From positions 1-64,000 of the forward strand of contig NZ_JAJPWV010000006.1 of NCBI RefSeq assembly GCF_021215455.1: a stretch of DNA of 64,000 nucleotides, given 5' to 3'. Below, in pieces: positions 50,853 to 60,243 of the stretch (the first letter of the stretch is position 1; every line of letters begins with the position of its first letter). Source of the stretch: Mucilaginibacter roseus (GTDB lineage Bacteria; Bacteroidota; Bacteroidia; Sphingobacteriales; Sphingobacteriaceae). Below the pieces are notes generated by a model. The model was not told the origin of the DNA. It saw nothing but the letters and a program-made list of their open reading frames with translations, and did not search any database. Both the position numbers and the translations under genes were made by a program.

Positions 50853-51281
50853 TTACTTGCTTTTTAACTGCTGTATATGGCTGCGCAGCTCGTTTATTTC
50901 GGCTTGCTGCTCTTTAATGGCGCCTACCAGTATAGGTATCAGCTTTTCGTAATCAACGGTGCCGGTAGTTACGGTGCGTTGGTTGTTTTTACCGGCACTG
51001 TACCATTTGTTATCCTGCTTTACCAGTTCAGGCAGTACCAGCTTTACATCGTCTGCCGAGAAACCGTATTGTGTACCTGATGGCAGGTTTAGTTGTTTGT
51101 ATTTGTCTTTGTCGAACTCAAACTTTAGCGGTTCAAGCTGATTTACGTAGCTAAGCGAATTGCGTATGGGTTCGCTATTCTTTTTCAATTGTTTATCGCT
51201 TACGGTTTGCGCCGAAGCAGTATTTAATACAAAAGCACTTGCAATGGTTGCCAGGGCAACACCAATTTTATTGATAGTCAT
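50853..51281 (-). CDS. Free-standing S74-type (intramolecular chaperone) domain protein
   Basis: 142 aa with a signal peptide (about 1-24, ending TASA). The mature protein is essentially the S74 peptidase/endosialidase chaperone domain. It has the VSDKQLKKN motif at its start (the SDxxLKxN cut site of phage tail proteins), then LEPLKFEFD, YGFSADDVKLVLPELV, and a C-terminal coiled coil (EQQAEINELRSHIQQL). In phage proteins the domain trimerises a preceding shaft and then cuts itself off. Here almost nothing precedes it. It could help another protein trimerise. Monocistronic. Confidence 0.75.
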   Translation of the reverse strand: MTINKIGVALATIASAFVLNTASAQTVSDKQLKKNSEPIRNSLSYVNQLEPLKFEFDKDKYKQLNLPSGTQYGFSADDVKLVLPELVKQDNKWYSAGKNNQRTVTTGTVDYEKLIPILVGAIKEQQAEINELRSHIQQLKSK

Positions 51282-51369
51282 GATATATTGAAAATTAAAG
51301 GTTAAATAAACGTTGGCGACAACCGCTGCCGCACGCGTTTAGTTCAAGGGGTAAAAATTAAAAAAGCGG

Positions 51370-51702
51370 TTACGCTGTAATACGACCGTTAGGCGGGGGA
51401 GTAGGTACCGACGGAAAATAAGTAGGTAGTTCGTCGCTACCGGCACGTAAATAGGTATTTGCACGCGCGTTAAAATGCGGTGCAGGCAACAGCCATTCAG
51501 GGTGGTGCAGCCAAAATTCGTTCATAACGGTTTCTTTGCTTTCAGTGCGCGACGATGAGTTTTCTTCATCATCAGCGTAAATTTTTTCAGAAAGCTCGGT
51601 ACCGGTTTGGCTAATCAAAGAGAGCAGGGAGATACCTGTTTTTTCCATTACAGAAAAAACGAGCACAAAGGTGATCAGATATCTTAACAGGCTTACTCTC
51701 AT
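51370..51702 (-). CDS. Hypothetical small membrane-anchored protein
   Basis: 110 aa. N-terminal hydrophobic stretch (about 8-32) that could be a signal anchor. A short acidic/Ser-rich part (YADDEENSSSRTESKE), an aromatic segment with EFWLHHPEWLLPAP, and a proline-rich C-terminus (YFPSVPTPPPNG) follow. Proteins of this kind occur in Sphingobacteria, but I do not know a function. An upstream gap of 167 bp to terC holds nothing recognisable. Confidence 0.55.
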   Translation of the reverse strand: MRVSLLRYLITFVLVFSVMEKTGISLLSLISQTGTELSEKIYADDEENSSSRTESKETVMNEFWLHHPEWLLPAPHFNARANTYLRAGSDELPTYFPSVPTPPPNGRITA

Positions 51703-51869
51703 TTATCAGATGACTGTATTTACTATGCAAACATAGCAAAAACGGTTTGGTTTTTAAAACTTTTACGTTTATAGTATTACGAATGTAATATTAGCCTTAA
51801 CCCGGCTAATGCCAAAAAGTTAAGTAAATATTTACGACCTTTACGCACCGGATTTACCGGCATAAATAA

Positions 51870-52685
51870 ATGGATTTTTTACATACCCTTTTGGGTGAAG
51901 ATATTAAAGCAGGTTTACTCATTATTTTAAACCTGATTGTTATTGAAAGCTTATTATCTGTAGATAATGCTGCCGTACTGGCCACCATGGTGCTCGATCT
52001 GCCGAAAGAGCAGCGTAATAAAGCCCTGCGCTACGGCATCATCGGCGCTTACGTATTCAGAGGCATATGCTTGTTTTTAGCGGCCTGGCTGGTTAAAATA
52101 TGGTGGTTAAAACCACTTGGCGGTTTATACCTGCTATACCTGGCTTTTAATTATTTTAAAGGAAAAGCCGGCGGAGATAAGGATGAAGACGAATCTGTAA
52201 ATAAAAGCGAAAGCTGGATATATAAATCAACCGTTGGTTTAATAGGTAACTTTTGGGCAACTGTAGCGCTGGTTGAGGTGATGGACCTTGCTTTTTCTAT
52301 AGATAACGTATTCGCGGCTGTGGCCTTTACTGATCATGTTTTTTTAATCTACACCGGTGTATTCATCGGTATACTGGCTATGCGTTTTGTGGCACAGGCG
52401 TTTGTTAAGCTGATGGAAAAGTTCACCTTTCTGGAAACCATCGCCTTTATCGTGATCGGTGTTTTGGGTATTAAATTGTCATCATCATTATACACCCATT
52501 TTTACCCGGAAACGCCATTGGCGCACGCCATTGAAGGCGAGCAAACTGATCTGTTCGTATCCATATTCACCGTGGCCATATTTGTTATACCGGTAGTTAC
52601 GTCCATATTATTCAATTTTCCTAAAAGGCACACCATTGAGCCTGAGGTGGCTGAGAATGCCGAAGATGTGCTTAAAAAAAGCTGA
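51870..52685 (+). CDS. TerC-family integral membrane protein
   Basis: 271 aa with about seven membrane segments. Typical TerC acidic membrane motifs: SLLSVDNAAVLA (about 28-39) and LAFSIDNVFAAVA (about 142-154), each with the Asp-Asn pair. A C-terminal cytoplasmic tail is charged. TerC proteins move metal ions such as Mn2+ out of the cell during export of metalloproteins. The stop overlaps the next start by one base (TGATG), so pgpA is translationally coupled. Confidence 0.9.
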   Translation: MDFLHTLLGEDIKAGLLIILNLIVIESLLSVDNAAVLATMVLDLPKEQRNKALRYGIIGAYVFRGICLFLAAWLVKIWWLKPLGGLYLLYLAFNYFKGKAGGDKDEDESVNKSESWIYKSTVGLIGNFWATVALVEVMDLAFSIDNVFAAVAFTDHVFLIYTGVFIGILAMRFVAQAFVKLMEKFTFLETIAFIVIGVLGIKLSSSLYTHFYPETPLAHAIEGEQTDLFVSIFTVAIFVIPVVTSILFNFPKRHTIEPEVAENAEDVLKKS

Positions 52686-53140
52686 TGAATAAACTGATAG
52701 CATCCATATTCGGCATAGGTTACCTTAAAGGGGGCGGTACTTATGCCTCTATAGTTACTTGTGTTGTGCTTTATTTTTTATGGCAGGTTCCGGCAGTGTT
52801 GATGCCTTTACCCAACGTACTGATTGGTTTGGCCATACTGCTTATTGGCATATACACCGGTAATAAGGTGGAACCATTTTGGGGCAAGGACAGCTACCGT
52901 GTAGTGATTGACGAAGTAGCCGGCATGTGGATAACCATGTTGTTTGTGCCTATCAACAACATCAAATTACTCATAGCTGGATTGATCCTGTTTCGTTTTT
53001 TTGATATGGTAAAACCCCTGGGCGTGCGCCGCATGGAAAACCTGAAAGGTGGCCTGGGCGTAATGATGGACGACGTGCTTGCGGGTGTTTATGCTAACAT
53101 CGTTCTGCAGGTTATTGTATTTTCTGGCCTGTTGAAATAA
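52685..53140 (+). CDS. pgpA: Phosphatidylglycerophosphatase A
   Basis: 151 aa, three or four membrane segments, inner membrane. Family motifs are visible: FGIGYLKGGGTYAS at about 9-22, the acidic VIDEVAGMW at about 78-86, and FRFFDMVKPLGVRRMENLKGGLGVMMDDVLAG at about 103-134, which includes the metal-binding Asp residues (given as landmarks FFDMVKP, MMDDV). It removes the phosphate from phosphatidylglycerol phosphate. Its place after TerC and before heme oxygenase is not a known functional pairing. Confidence 0.9.
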   Translation: MNKLIASIFGIGYLKGGGTYASIVTCVVLYFLWQVPAVLMPLPNVLIGLAILLIGIYTGNKVEPFWGKDSYRVVIDEVAGMWITMLFVPINNIKLLIAGLILFRFFDMVKPLGVRRMENLKGGLGVMMDDVLAGVYANIVLQVIVFSGLLK

Positions 53141-53190
53141 ACTTTTGCTTTTACAGTTGTTATTAAACAAATATCCCCCAAAAAGAAAAG

Positions 53191-53757
53191 ATGCTGTCGG
53201 AAAAACTAAAAGAAGAAACCAAAACATACCACCACCAAACAGAAGTGGCCTTAATTGGCCGTATAAAGGCTATAAGCGATAAAGAGGATTATGCCTCATT
53301 ATTAAAGATGTTTTACGGCTATTTCGGCGGGCTTGAAAAGCATATCGATAACGCTATTGACACCTCGCTGATGGACGATTATCACCAACGCCGCAAAACT
53401 TCAGCTATAGCTGAAGACCTGGAAGCGTTAAACGCCGATGTGCCGGCTGTTGCTGAGGGCGGTGATCTGCCTGAAATAACCAGCCATTTACAGGCTTTAG
53501 GCGCTTTGTATGTTATTGAAGGCTCAACCCTTGGCGGTAAAATTATCAGTAAGATGATCGCGCAGAAGCTTGATCCATTGCACGGCGAAGCTCTTTCGTT
53601 TTTCAATAGTTATGGTGATGATACCATGAAGATGTGGAACAGCTTTAAAGAAAAAATGAATAACCAGGCACAAACCGAAGCTGAAAAAGCTACGGTAACC
53701 GAATCAGCCAACAACACCTTCAGGCACTTTGCAGATTGGATTGCACGCTACAATTAA
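53191..53757 (+). CDS. Heme oxygenase (biliverdin-producing)
   Basis: 188 aa, all-helical cytoplasmic enzyme. Proximal haem ligand H14 in the L-x3-T-x3-H-x3-E pattern (T10, H14, E18). The distal-helix GSTLGGK at about 111-117 holds the flexible glycines over the haem. It cuts haem to biliverdin, iron and CO. It ends exactly where the convergent phytochrome gene ends (shared TTAA over 53754-53757), so biliverdin supply to the photoreceptor is the likely main role. The gap of 50 bp to pgpA leaves room for an independent promoter. Confidence 0.9.
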   Translation: MLSEKLKEETKTYHHQTEVALIGRIKAISDKEDYASLLKMFYGYFGGLEKHIDNAIDTSLMDDYHQRRKTSAIAEDLEALNADVPAVAEGGDLPEITSHLQALGALYVIEGSTLGGKIISKMIAQKLDPLHGEALSFFNSYGDDTMKMWNSFKEKMNNQAQTEAEKATVTESANNTFRHFADWIARYN

Positions 53758-55976
53758 GCCGGATTGCTAAATTCTACGTAAAAGGTTGAGCCTTTGCCCA
53801 ACTCGCTGTCCACCCATATTTTGCCGCGGTGTTTCTCAACTATGCGCTTTACTATAGCGAGGCCAACACCGCTGCCTTCAATGTCCTTTACATTATCGGT
53901 GCGGTTAAACAGCTCAAAAATGCGGGGTAGTTGCTTAATATCGATACCCAACCCGTTATCCTTTATCTGGTAAAGTATGCCGGTTTCGGTAGCCTTACCC
54001 TCAATGCTTATCTGTTGCGGATCGGCGCGTTGAGAATATTTTATAGCGTTACTCAACAGGTTAGCAAAAACCTGCAGCAGCATAACTGGGTCGCCTTTTA
54101 CCACGGGAGTTTCGCCTATTGTTACATTCAATTTAGTGGTATCATACACTAATGATAGGTCCTTGATAATATCATTCACCATCGGCCCTATTTTCACGTC
54201 CATAAAGTCGATCTCTGAACGGCCGATGCGTGAGTAATCTAACACCTCATTTATCATGTGATTCATCTTGTCGGCGCGGTCCACAATACGGTCAATTACA
54301 CGTAATGCTTCGGGGCGGATGGATGCATCGCGGGTAAGTAACTGGGCGTAGCTTTTGATCACCGATATCGGATTTTTCAAGTCGTGCGATATCGTGAAGC
54401 TAAAGGTATCCAGTTCCTCGTATGCTTGTTTAAGCTTTTCGTTAAGCTGGCGGATGGCACTCGCCTTTTGGTTGATGGCGTAAGTAAGCTCTTCCTTTAA
54501 ACGAATAACGGCTTTAATTTCCTCATTACTCCATGTGGCCGAACGCCCGGTAACTGTTTCGGCCCATGCTTCAAATGATGTACGTGGCGATAAGGTCAAC
54601 AGTCCATTATTATCAATCTCAGCCGGTTTGTCGGGGTTGCCGGCCCAGGTAATCTGCTTTAGTTGCTCGGGCTTAAACCAGATCATGTATTCGCCCATTT
54701 CCTTTGATATAGCCGACACGATAATGCCGCTCGCTACATCCTTATAGGTTAGCGCCGGCGCATATTTGTCTGAAAGGTGATCGGTGCAAAAAAAAGTATC
54801 TGTAACATCGGTTTTTATCCATTGCAGCAGTCCGGCCAACTGGTCGTCATTTGGTACTTTGCCAAATTTAAAGGTATTGCCCTCGTATGTTAGTATAGCG
54901 CCATCGGCATAAGTAACATCAAGTATGCTCACCTCGTCGCCGGTAAGCGCATCTTCCAGGCTGTTGCTGCGCTGCATCTGTTTGGATAGTTTTTCAACGC
55001 TGGCAAACAGTTGGTCCTGTAGCTGCTGGTTTTCTTCATCCTGCCTGAATTCAAGTGCCGACGACAGTATCTGGCCGATCAGTTTTGATGATTCACGTGC
55101 TTTGTAGTCAATGTATCGTGGGGTGTAATTATGGCAGGCAATCAGTCCCCAAAGCTCATTTTTATACATCAGCGATATACTAAAGCTTGATGCAACACCC
55201 ATGTTTTTAAGGTATTGTATATGTATGGGCGATACAGCGCGTAACTGTGAGCAGGTAAGATCCAATGGTTGCGGTTCGCCGCTGGCCAGGGTTACTATTT
55301 TTGACGGGTTACTGTTTACGTCCGCTATAATACGTGTACGGTTAATTTTGTAAAGCTCACGTGCCTGCTTAGGAATATCTGACGCGGGATAGTGCAAACC
55401 CAACCACGATTCCAGATCCTCGTTCCTGGCTTCGGCTACCACCTCGCCGTGTCCGTCGGCAGCAAAGCGGTAAACCATTACACGATCATATCCAATCACC
55501 TTTTTTACCTGCTCGGCTGAATTATTCAACAGGTTTTGCAGGTTTTTGTCGGCCAGCATTTCAGAGATCGACCGCCCGATCATCCTTTGCATGTCGGTGG
55601 TAGTTTCGGCAGTAGCGGGCTCAAACTCCAGCACAAATAAACCGTCGCTATGATGAATGATCATGTAATAGCTTTTACCATCCAGCTCCAGTTGAAAAGG
55701 GTTGATCTGCTCAAAGCTTTTGGTTGTTTTGCCAAATGTTATTAGCTGGCTGATGAAGCCCATCGGCTCGTTAGGGCTTAAGGCATACTCTACTTCACTT
55801 AATTCTTTACCTAATAAAAGCGAAGGTAAGCCTGGTATCAGGTCGCTCACATTTTCGCTATGATAACGTATAATGAAGTCATTATCAATTGCGATCAGAA
55901 AACCATATGGCTGAATTTGGCCGGGAATGTGAATAGGTTCTCTATCACAATTGGTCAGATCAACGTTAAACGGCAT
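53754..55976 (-). CDS. bphP: Bacteriophytochrome histidine kinase
   Basis: 740 aa. The PAS domain carries biliverdin ligand C10 (LTNCDREPIHIPG). GAF has PASDIP (197-202) and H252 (SPIHIQYLKNMGV). PHY has the tongue motif PRTSF (464-468). HisKA has H531 (TISHDLKNP) and HATPase_c ends at about 738. The full photosensory core plus kinase is present and no receiver domain is fused. It senses red/far-red light through biliverdin. The partner response regulator is not adjacent. Convergent with heme oxygenase. Confidence 0.95.
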   Translation of the reverse strand: MPFNVDLTNCDREPIHIPGQIQPYGFLIAIDNDFIIRYHSENVSDLIPGLPSLLLGKELSEVEYALSPNEPMGFISQLITFGKTTKSFEQINPFQLELDGKSYYMIIHHSDGLFVLEFEPATAETTTDMQRMIGRSISEMLADKNLQNLLNNSAEQVKKVIGYDRVMVYRFAADGHGEVVAEARNEDLESWLGLHYPASDIPKQARELYKINRTRIIADVNSNPSKIVTLASGEPQPLDLTCSQLRAVSPIHIQYLKNMGVASSFSISLMYKNELWGLIACHNYTPRYIDYKARESSKLIGQILSSALEFRQDEENQQLQDQLFASVEKLSKQMQRSNSLEDALTGDEVSILDVTYADGAILTYEGNTFKFGKVPNDDQLAGLLQWIKTDVTDTFFCTDHLSDKYAPALTYKDVASGIIVSAISKEMGEYMIWFKPEQLKQITWAGNPDKPAEIDNNGLLTLSPRTSFEAWAETVTGRSATWSNEEIKAVIRLKEELTYAINQKASAIRQLNEKLKQAYEELDTFSFTISHDLKNPISVIKSYAQLLTRDASIRPEALRVIDRIVDRADKMNHMINEVLDYSRIGRSEIDFMDVKIGPMVNDIIKDLSLVYDTTKLNVTIGETPVVKGDPVMLLQVFANLLSNAIKYSQRADPQQISIEGKATETGILYQIKDNGLGIDIKQLPRIFELFNRTDNVKDIEGSGVGLAIVKRIVEKHRGKIWVDSELGKGSTFYVEFSNPA

Positions 55977-56241
55977 AGGGAATTATTTATAAGTAAAGTA
56001 TTATAACAAATATGAAAAAATAACTGAAACAATAAAGCGAAATAAATTCAAAATGTTTTTGCAATGCACCTAAAGTAATCTCAACTATAATGAATGAATT
56101 CTTAAAGCGGCAATAAACAAATAGATTGTATAACAGGTAATTTGGTTGATACAATTTGTGCTTTTGCCAAAAAAGTACATACTAAGTATAAATATATGCT
56201 GTAGCTTTATAGTCATGAATCATCACCTTTTAAAATCAGTT

Positions 56242-57381
56242 ATGAAAAGAGCCTTTTTGCCGGCATTGATTGCGTCGGCAATCATATTACTATCATGCAG
56301 CACCAATCCTGCTGATAGCGTAGCGAAAGAAAAGCCTGTTGTGGCCGACAGCACCGGTTTTACCGTAAAAACCATTTACAGTGAACTAAGCAACCCATGG
56401 GGGATGGTGTGGCTGCCGGACGGCCGCCTGCTGGTTACCGAGCGCGCTGGCGAGATATTAGTTTTTAAGAATGATAAATTTACCGGCGAAAAGCTTAAAG
56501 GCGTTCCGGCGGTATTCAACAAAGGTCAGGGCGGTTTAATGGACATTAAGCTGCATCCCGATTATAAAAAGAATGGTTGGATATACATTACCTATGCCAA
56601 GCCGGTTGAGGGGGGCGCAACAACAGCGCTTGCACGTTTCAAATTAAACGGCAATACCATTACGGACCTGACCGATATTTATACAGCAAAGCCATACATA
56701 TCAGCCGATTTTCACTTTGGCAGCCGCGTGGTGTTTGATAAGGATGGTTACCTGTATGTAAGCTCCGGCGAACGAGGCACCCAGCCAAAAGTTCAGGAAT
56801 TGGATAACGACCATGGTAAAATTCACCGCTTGTTTGATGATGGCCGCATACCGCAGGATAACCCTTTTGTGGGGCAACCAGGTGCACATGGCTCCATCTG
56901 GACGCTTGGGCACCGTAACCCGCAAGGTATGGTTTACGACGCGGTTAACAATCGTATATGGGAAGTTGAACATGGCCCTAAAGGTGGCGATGAGCTTAAC
57001 CTGATAGAAAAAGGTAAAAACTATGGCTGGCCAAAAACTTCATACGGTATTAATTACGATGGCACCGTTTTAACACCTAATAAAGAGTTACCTGGTATAG
57101 AGAACCCCAAACATTATTGGGTACCTTCAATTGCTACCTGTGGTTTGAGCATCGTAACGGGCGATAGATATCCGGGCTGGAAGGGCAACCTGTTGGTAGG
57201 TGCACTTGCTTTGATGCATATTAACCGCGTTACGCTTAACGGTACCGAGTATAAATCAGAGCAGCGCCTGTTGCAGAACAAAGGCCGTTTCCGTTACGTT
57301 ACTGAAAGCCCTGACGGTTACATTTATGCCGTTACCGAAGGTCCCGGCGCTTTGTTAAAGCTAATACCGAACAAGAAATAA
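56242..57381 (+). CDS. PQQ-dependent aldose (sugar) dehydrogenase, lipoprotein
   Basis: 379 aa from the ATG at 56242, which gives a lipoprotein signal (MKRAFLPALIASAIILLSC); the ATG at 56215 is an alternative. Six-bladed propeller of the soluble glucose dehydrogenase/YliI type. It has SNPWGMVWLPDGRLLVTER at the start, GQGGLMDIKLHPDYK, DFHFGSRVVFDKDGYLYV (the His being the probable catalytic base), GHRNPQGMVYD and a late GNLLVGAL. It oxidises aldose sugars in the periplasm if PQQ is available; no pqq genes are in the window. Monocistronic, terminator follows. Confidence 0.88.
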   Translation: MKRAFLPALIASAIILLSCSTNPADSVAKEKPVVADSTGFTVKTIYSELSNPWGMVWLPDGRLLVTERAGEILVFKNDKFTGEKLKGVPAVFNKGQGGLMDIKLHPDYKKNGWIYITYAKPVEGGATTALARFKLNGNTITDLTDIYTAKPYISADFHFGSRVVFDKDGYLYVSSGERGTQPKVQELDNDHGKIHRLFDDGRIPQDNPFVGQPGAHGSIWTLGHRNPQGMVYDAVNNRIWEVEHGPKGGDELNLIEKGKNYGWPKTSYGINYDGTVLTPNKELPGIENPKHYWVPSIATCGLSIVTGDRYPGWKGNLLVGALALMHINRVTLNGTEYKSEQRLLQNKGRFRYVTESPDGYIYAVTEGPGALLKLIPNKK

Positions 57382-57401
57382 TCATTTAAAAGATTGAAAA
57401 C

Positions 57402-57434
57402 AAAGCGGCTGCTCGATCATCGGGCAGCCGCTTT
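57402..57434 (+). terminator. Terminator after the sugar dehydrogenase gene
   Basis: Perfect 11-bp stem AAAGCGGCTGC/GCAGCCGCTTT (57402-57412 and 57424-57434) with T- and A-rich flanks. Lies between convergent genes and can serve both. Confidence 0.8.
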
Positions 57435-57448
57435 TGTTTTCCGATATT

Positions 57449-58483
57449 TTACGGGCGGTATTTCGACTCGTTCAATATTTTCTGAGCGTCGCGCTCGGCC
57501 ATGAGTTGTTGCAGGCTTAGGTCAGTGTGTTTGTCCATATACTGGCGTACAATCTGCCAGCCCGTCCAAACAGCCAGTTTAGGTGCCGACTCATTTTGTT
57601 CTCCCAGCCCCGGCGTGAAAGGCGCCTCCGTTAAATACTTTTGTATTTGCAGATAGTCGGCATTATAAAGCAGGTTCTCATCCAGAAAGTAAGCCCATAT
57701 ATCACCCTTAAAAGTGTTACACCATTGTAGCTGCTTTCCTGTATATCCAATTTTGGTACTATCCGGTACCTCTGGCAGTACCTTGTCCATAGCATACATT
57801 ATTTTGCCGTTATAGATCATGCGCGCCAGCAGGTTTTTGTCTGCATCGTTTTCGGGAAACATGTCTTCGCGCAAAACAGCTTCCACTACGCGCGGCGTTA
57901 TGTTATCAGGGGTAAACCGGCGCGATAGGTAGTGCGGATATTGCTGTACCAATGCCGGGTAGAATTTGGAATTGGCTCCCAAAAACATATCCAGCCCAAC
58001 GGCAACGTAGCCATCACCTATGGATGTTTGCGCCTGGAAGCCCGAGAAGTAAGCATATACCTTCATTGGCTTAAATGCCGGGAAATAATATTTAACGCGC
58101 CTGAAAGCATCCGTAAGTTCAGCTTCTTGTAAATCAAGCGTAGGGTATACCGAGTCGACCTCGTGTTTCAAATCCTGGTACGCTTTCCCTGCGAATACCT
58201 GTTTAAGTGTGCCGAAGTACGCGGTATCGGTGGTAGAGCCGGCTTGCAAAACGCGCTCAACATAATCGCGGTAAAAGCTGCCATACTTTTGTTGCAGTAA
58301 AGCGGCCTGCTGCGGCATGGGTTTTGTACCCAAAGCATTAAAGTCGCGGTCAAAACGGCTGATGGAAACATTAATATCAATATTACTTACATCAACCTTT
58401 TTACTGTCGCCGCAGGCGCAAAACAGTAGCATGATGCTGAAAAATAAATAAATTTGTTTTGCTTTGTTACAGGTGTAAATCAT
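57449..58483 (-). CDS. gldB: Gliding-motility-associated lipoprotein GldB
   Basis: 344 aa from the ATG at 58483, chosen since it gives a compact lipoprotein signal (MIYTCNKAKQIYLFFSIMLLF, then CAC) and lies 13 bp below a TAAATTTG box. The mature part matches GldB: NVSISRFDRDFNAL near the start, QQKYGSFYRDYVERVL, the middle YVAVGLDMFLG, and a C-terminal GWQIVRQYM. GldB is an outer-membrane lipoprotein required for gliding in Flavobacterium. In non-gliding Sphingobacteria it is kept, sometimes with a role in type IX secretion. Divergent from nadE with 40 bp between the starts. Confidence 0.88.
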   Translation of the reverse strand: MIYTCNKAKQIYLFFSIMLLFCACGDSKKVDVSNIDINVSISRFDRDFNALGTKPMPQQAALLQQKYGSFYRDYVERVLQAGSTTDTAYFGTLKQVFAGKAYQDLKHEVDSVYPTLDLQEAELTDAFRRVKYYFPAFKPMKVYAYFSGFQAQTSIGDGYVAVGLDMFLGANSKFYPALVQQYPHYLSRRFTPDNITPRVVEAVLREDMFPENDADKNLLARMIYNGKIMYAMDKVLPEVPDSTKIGYTGKQLQWCNTFKGDIWAYFLDENLLYNADYLQIQKYLTEAPFTPGLGEQNESAPKLAVWTGWQIVRQYMDKHTDLSLQQLMAERDAQKILNESKYRP

Positions 58484-58495
58484 GCTCATCCTGTA

Positions 58496-58503
58496 CAAAT
58501 TTA
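58496..58503 (-). promoter_or_regulatory. -7 box of gldB
   Basis: Minus-strand TAAATTTG, perfect TAnnTTTG match, 12 bp upstream of the chosen gldB start. It lies inside the 40-bp gap shared with the divergent nadE gene. Confidence 0.45.
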
Positions 58504-58523
58504 TAAAATAACCATACATTCTT

Positions 58524-60173
58524 ATGAAGATCGCTTTAGCGCAGCTCAACTATCATATCGGTAACTTTGAATCAAACACGGCTAAGGCCATTGATGCTAT
58601 TAAAAAGGCCCGCACCGAAGGCGCCGACCTGGTAGTATTTGCCGAGCTGAGCGTATGTGGCTACCCGGCCCGGGATTTCCTGGAGTTTAAGGAATTCATC
58701 GGGCTGTGTGAGGAAGCTGCACAAAAAATAGCACAGGAGTGTACCGATATTGCCTGTATCATAGGCCTACCGACAGAGAACAATAAGCCGGAAGGGAAGG
58801 ATTTAAATAACTCCGCCTATTTCATCAGCAATGGCAAAGTACAGCAACGCGTTGATAAGGCATTGCTGCCCAACTATGACGTGTTTGATGAATACCGGTA
58901 TTTTGAACCGTCGACAGAATTTAACTGTATTGATTTTAAAGGGCACCGTATAGCGCTGACTATTTGCGAGGACTTGTGGAACACCATCGAAAATCCGCTG
59001 TATATTACCCGCCCGATGGATACGCTGATTAAACAGCAGCCAACGGTAATGATCAACATTGCGGCATCGCCGTTTGCGTATAACCACGACGAGGAACGCA
59101 TAGCTATCCTGAAAGATAACGCCGCCCGTTATAACCTGCCCTTGTTTTACGTAAACCAGGTAGGCGCGCAAACGGAATTGATTTTTGATGGTGGATCAAT
59201 GGTGTTTGATAACGCAGGTAACCTGATTGACGAGATGCCATACTTTGAAGAAAGTATTGCTTATTATACATTGAACGATGATGCCTCAATAACTTTTACC
59301 CATCAATCGGGCATCAGGGCAGAACGTGAAAGCGATATAGCCCAAATTCACCAGGGCTTGCTTTTGGGCATTCGCGATTACTTTTACAAGTCAGGCTTTA
59401 CGCGTGCTACCCTGGGCTTGTCAGGCGGTATCGACTCGGCCGTGGTATGTGCCCTGGCTGCTGAGGCGCTTGGGCCCGAAAATGTAATGGCCGTGCTGCT
59501 GCCCTCGAAATATTCAACAGACCACTCCCTTAAAGATGCGGAAGACCTGGTAAATGCGCTTGGCTGTAAATCTGAAACAATCGCCATAAAAGATGTTACC
59601 GACGCTTTTGAAACCGCTTTATCACCGCAATTTAAAAACCTGCCGTTTAACATAGCAGAGGAGAATATACAATCGCGCAGCCGTGCCGTGTTGTTGATGG
59701 CCATGTGTAACAAGTTTGGCTATATATTACTTAACACATCCAACAAAAGCGAGGCTGCGGTAGGCTATGGTACTTTATATGGCGACATGTGCGGCGGTAT
59801 TTCGGTAATAGGTGACGTTTATAAATCGCAGGTGTTTCAGTTAGCCCGATACATAAACCGCGAGCGGGAGATCATTCCGGAAAATACGATCATCAAACCG
59901 CCTTCGGCAGAGTTAAGGCCCGATCAAAAGGATACCGACTCGTTGCCTGAATATGATGTGTTGGATAAGATATTGGTGGAATATCTGGAAAACCGTCGTT
60001 CGTCATCAGAGATTATACAAATGGGATTTGATGAAGCTACCGTTCGCAGGGTGATAAAACTGGTAAATACAGCCGAACATAAGCGTTACCAAACGCCACC
60101 TATTTTAAGGGTATCGCCAAAGGCATTTGGTATGGGTAGGCGCATGCCGATAGTAGGTAAGTATCTGTCGTAA
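58524..60173 (+). CDS. nadE: Glutamine-dependent NAD+ synthetase
   Basis: 549 aa. The N-terminal nitrilase-type glutaminase domain has catalytic E41 (FAELSVCGYP), K112 (DKALLPNYD) and C148 (LTICEDLW). The C-terminal ATP-pyrophosphatase synthetase domain has the P-loop LSGGIDSA at about 297-304 and SNKSEAAVGYGTLYGDMCGG at about 404-423. It converts deamido-NAD and glutamine-derived ammonia to NAD. The length is shorter than the eukaryote-like long form, matching the bacterial two-domain type. Confidence 0.95.
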   Translation: MKIALAQLNYHIGNFESNTAKAIDAIKKARTEGADLVVFAELSVCGYPARDFLEFKEFIGLCEEAAQKIAQECTDIACIIGLPTENNKPEGKDLNNSAYFISNGKVQQRVDKALLPNYDVFDEYRYFEPSTEFNCIDFKGHRIALTICEDLWNTIENPLYITRPMDTLIKQQPTVMINIAASPFAYNHDEERIAILKDNAARYNLPLFYVNQVGAQTELIFDGGSMVFDNAGNLIDEMPYFEESIAYYTLNDDASITFTHQSGIRAERESDIAQIHQGLLLGIRDYFYKSGFTRATLGLSGGIDSAVVCALAAEALGPENVMAVLLPSKYSTDHSLKDAEDLVNALGCKSETIAIKDVTDAFETALSPQFKNLPFNIAEENIQSRSRAVLLMAMCNKFGYILLNTSNKSEAAVGYGTLYGDMCGGISVIGDVYKSQVFQLARYINREREIIPENTIIKPPSAELRPDQKDTDSLPEYDVLDKILVEYLENRRSSSEIIQMGFDEATVRRVIKLVNTAEHKRYQTPPILRVSPKAFGMGRRMPIVGKYLS

Positions 60174-60243
60174 AAATATTTAAACATATATTAAACCATT
60201 TACAGCGTATATGGTCTAATCAAGAAAAGGGAGATATAAGGTT

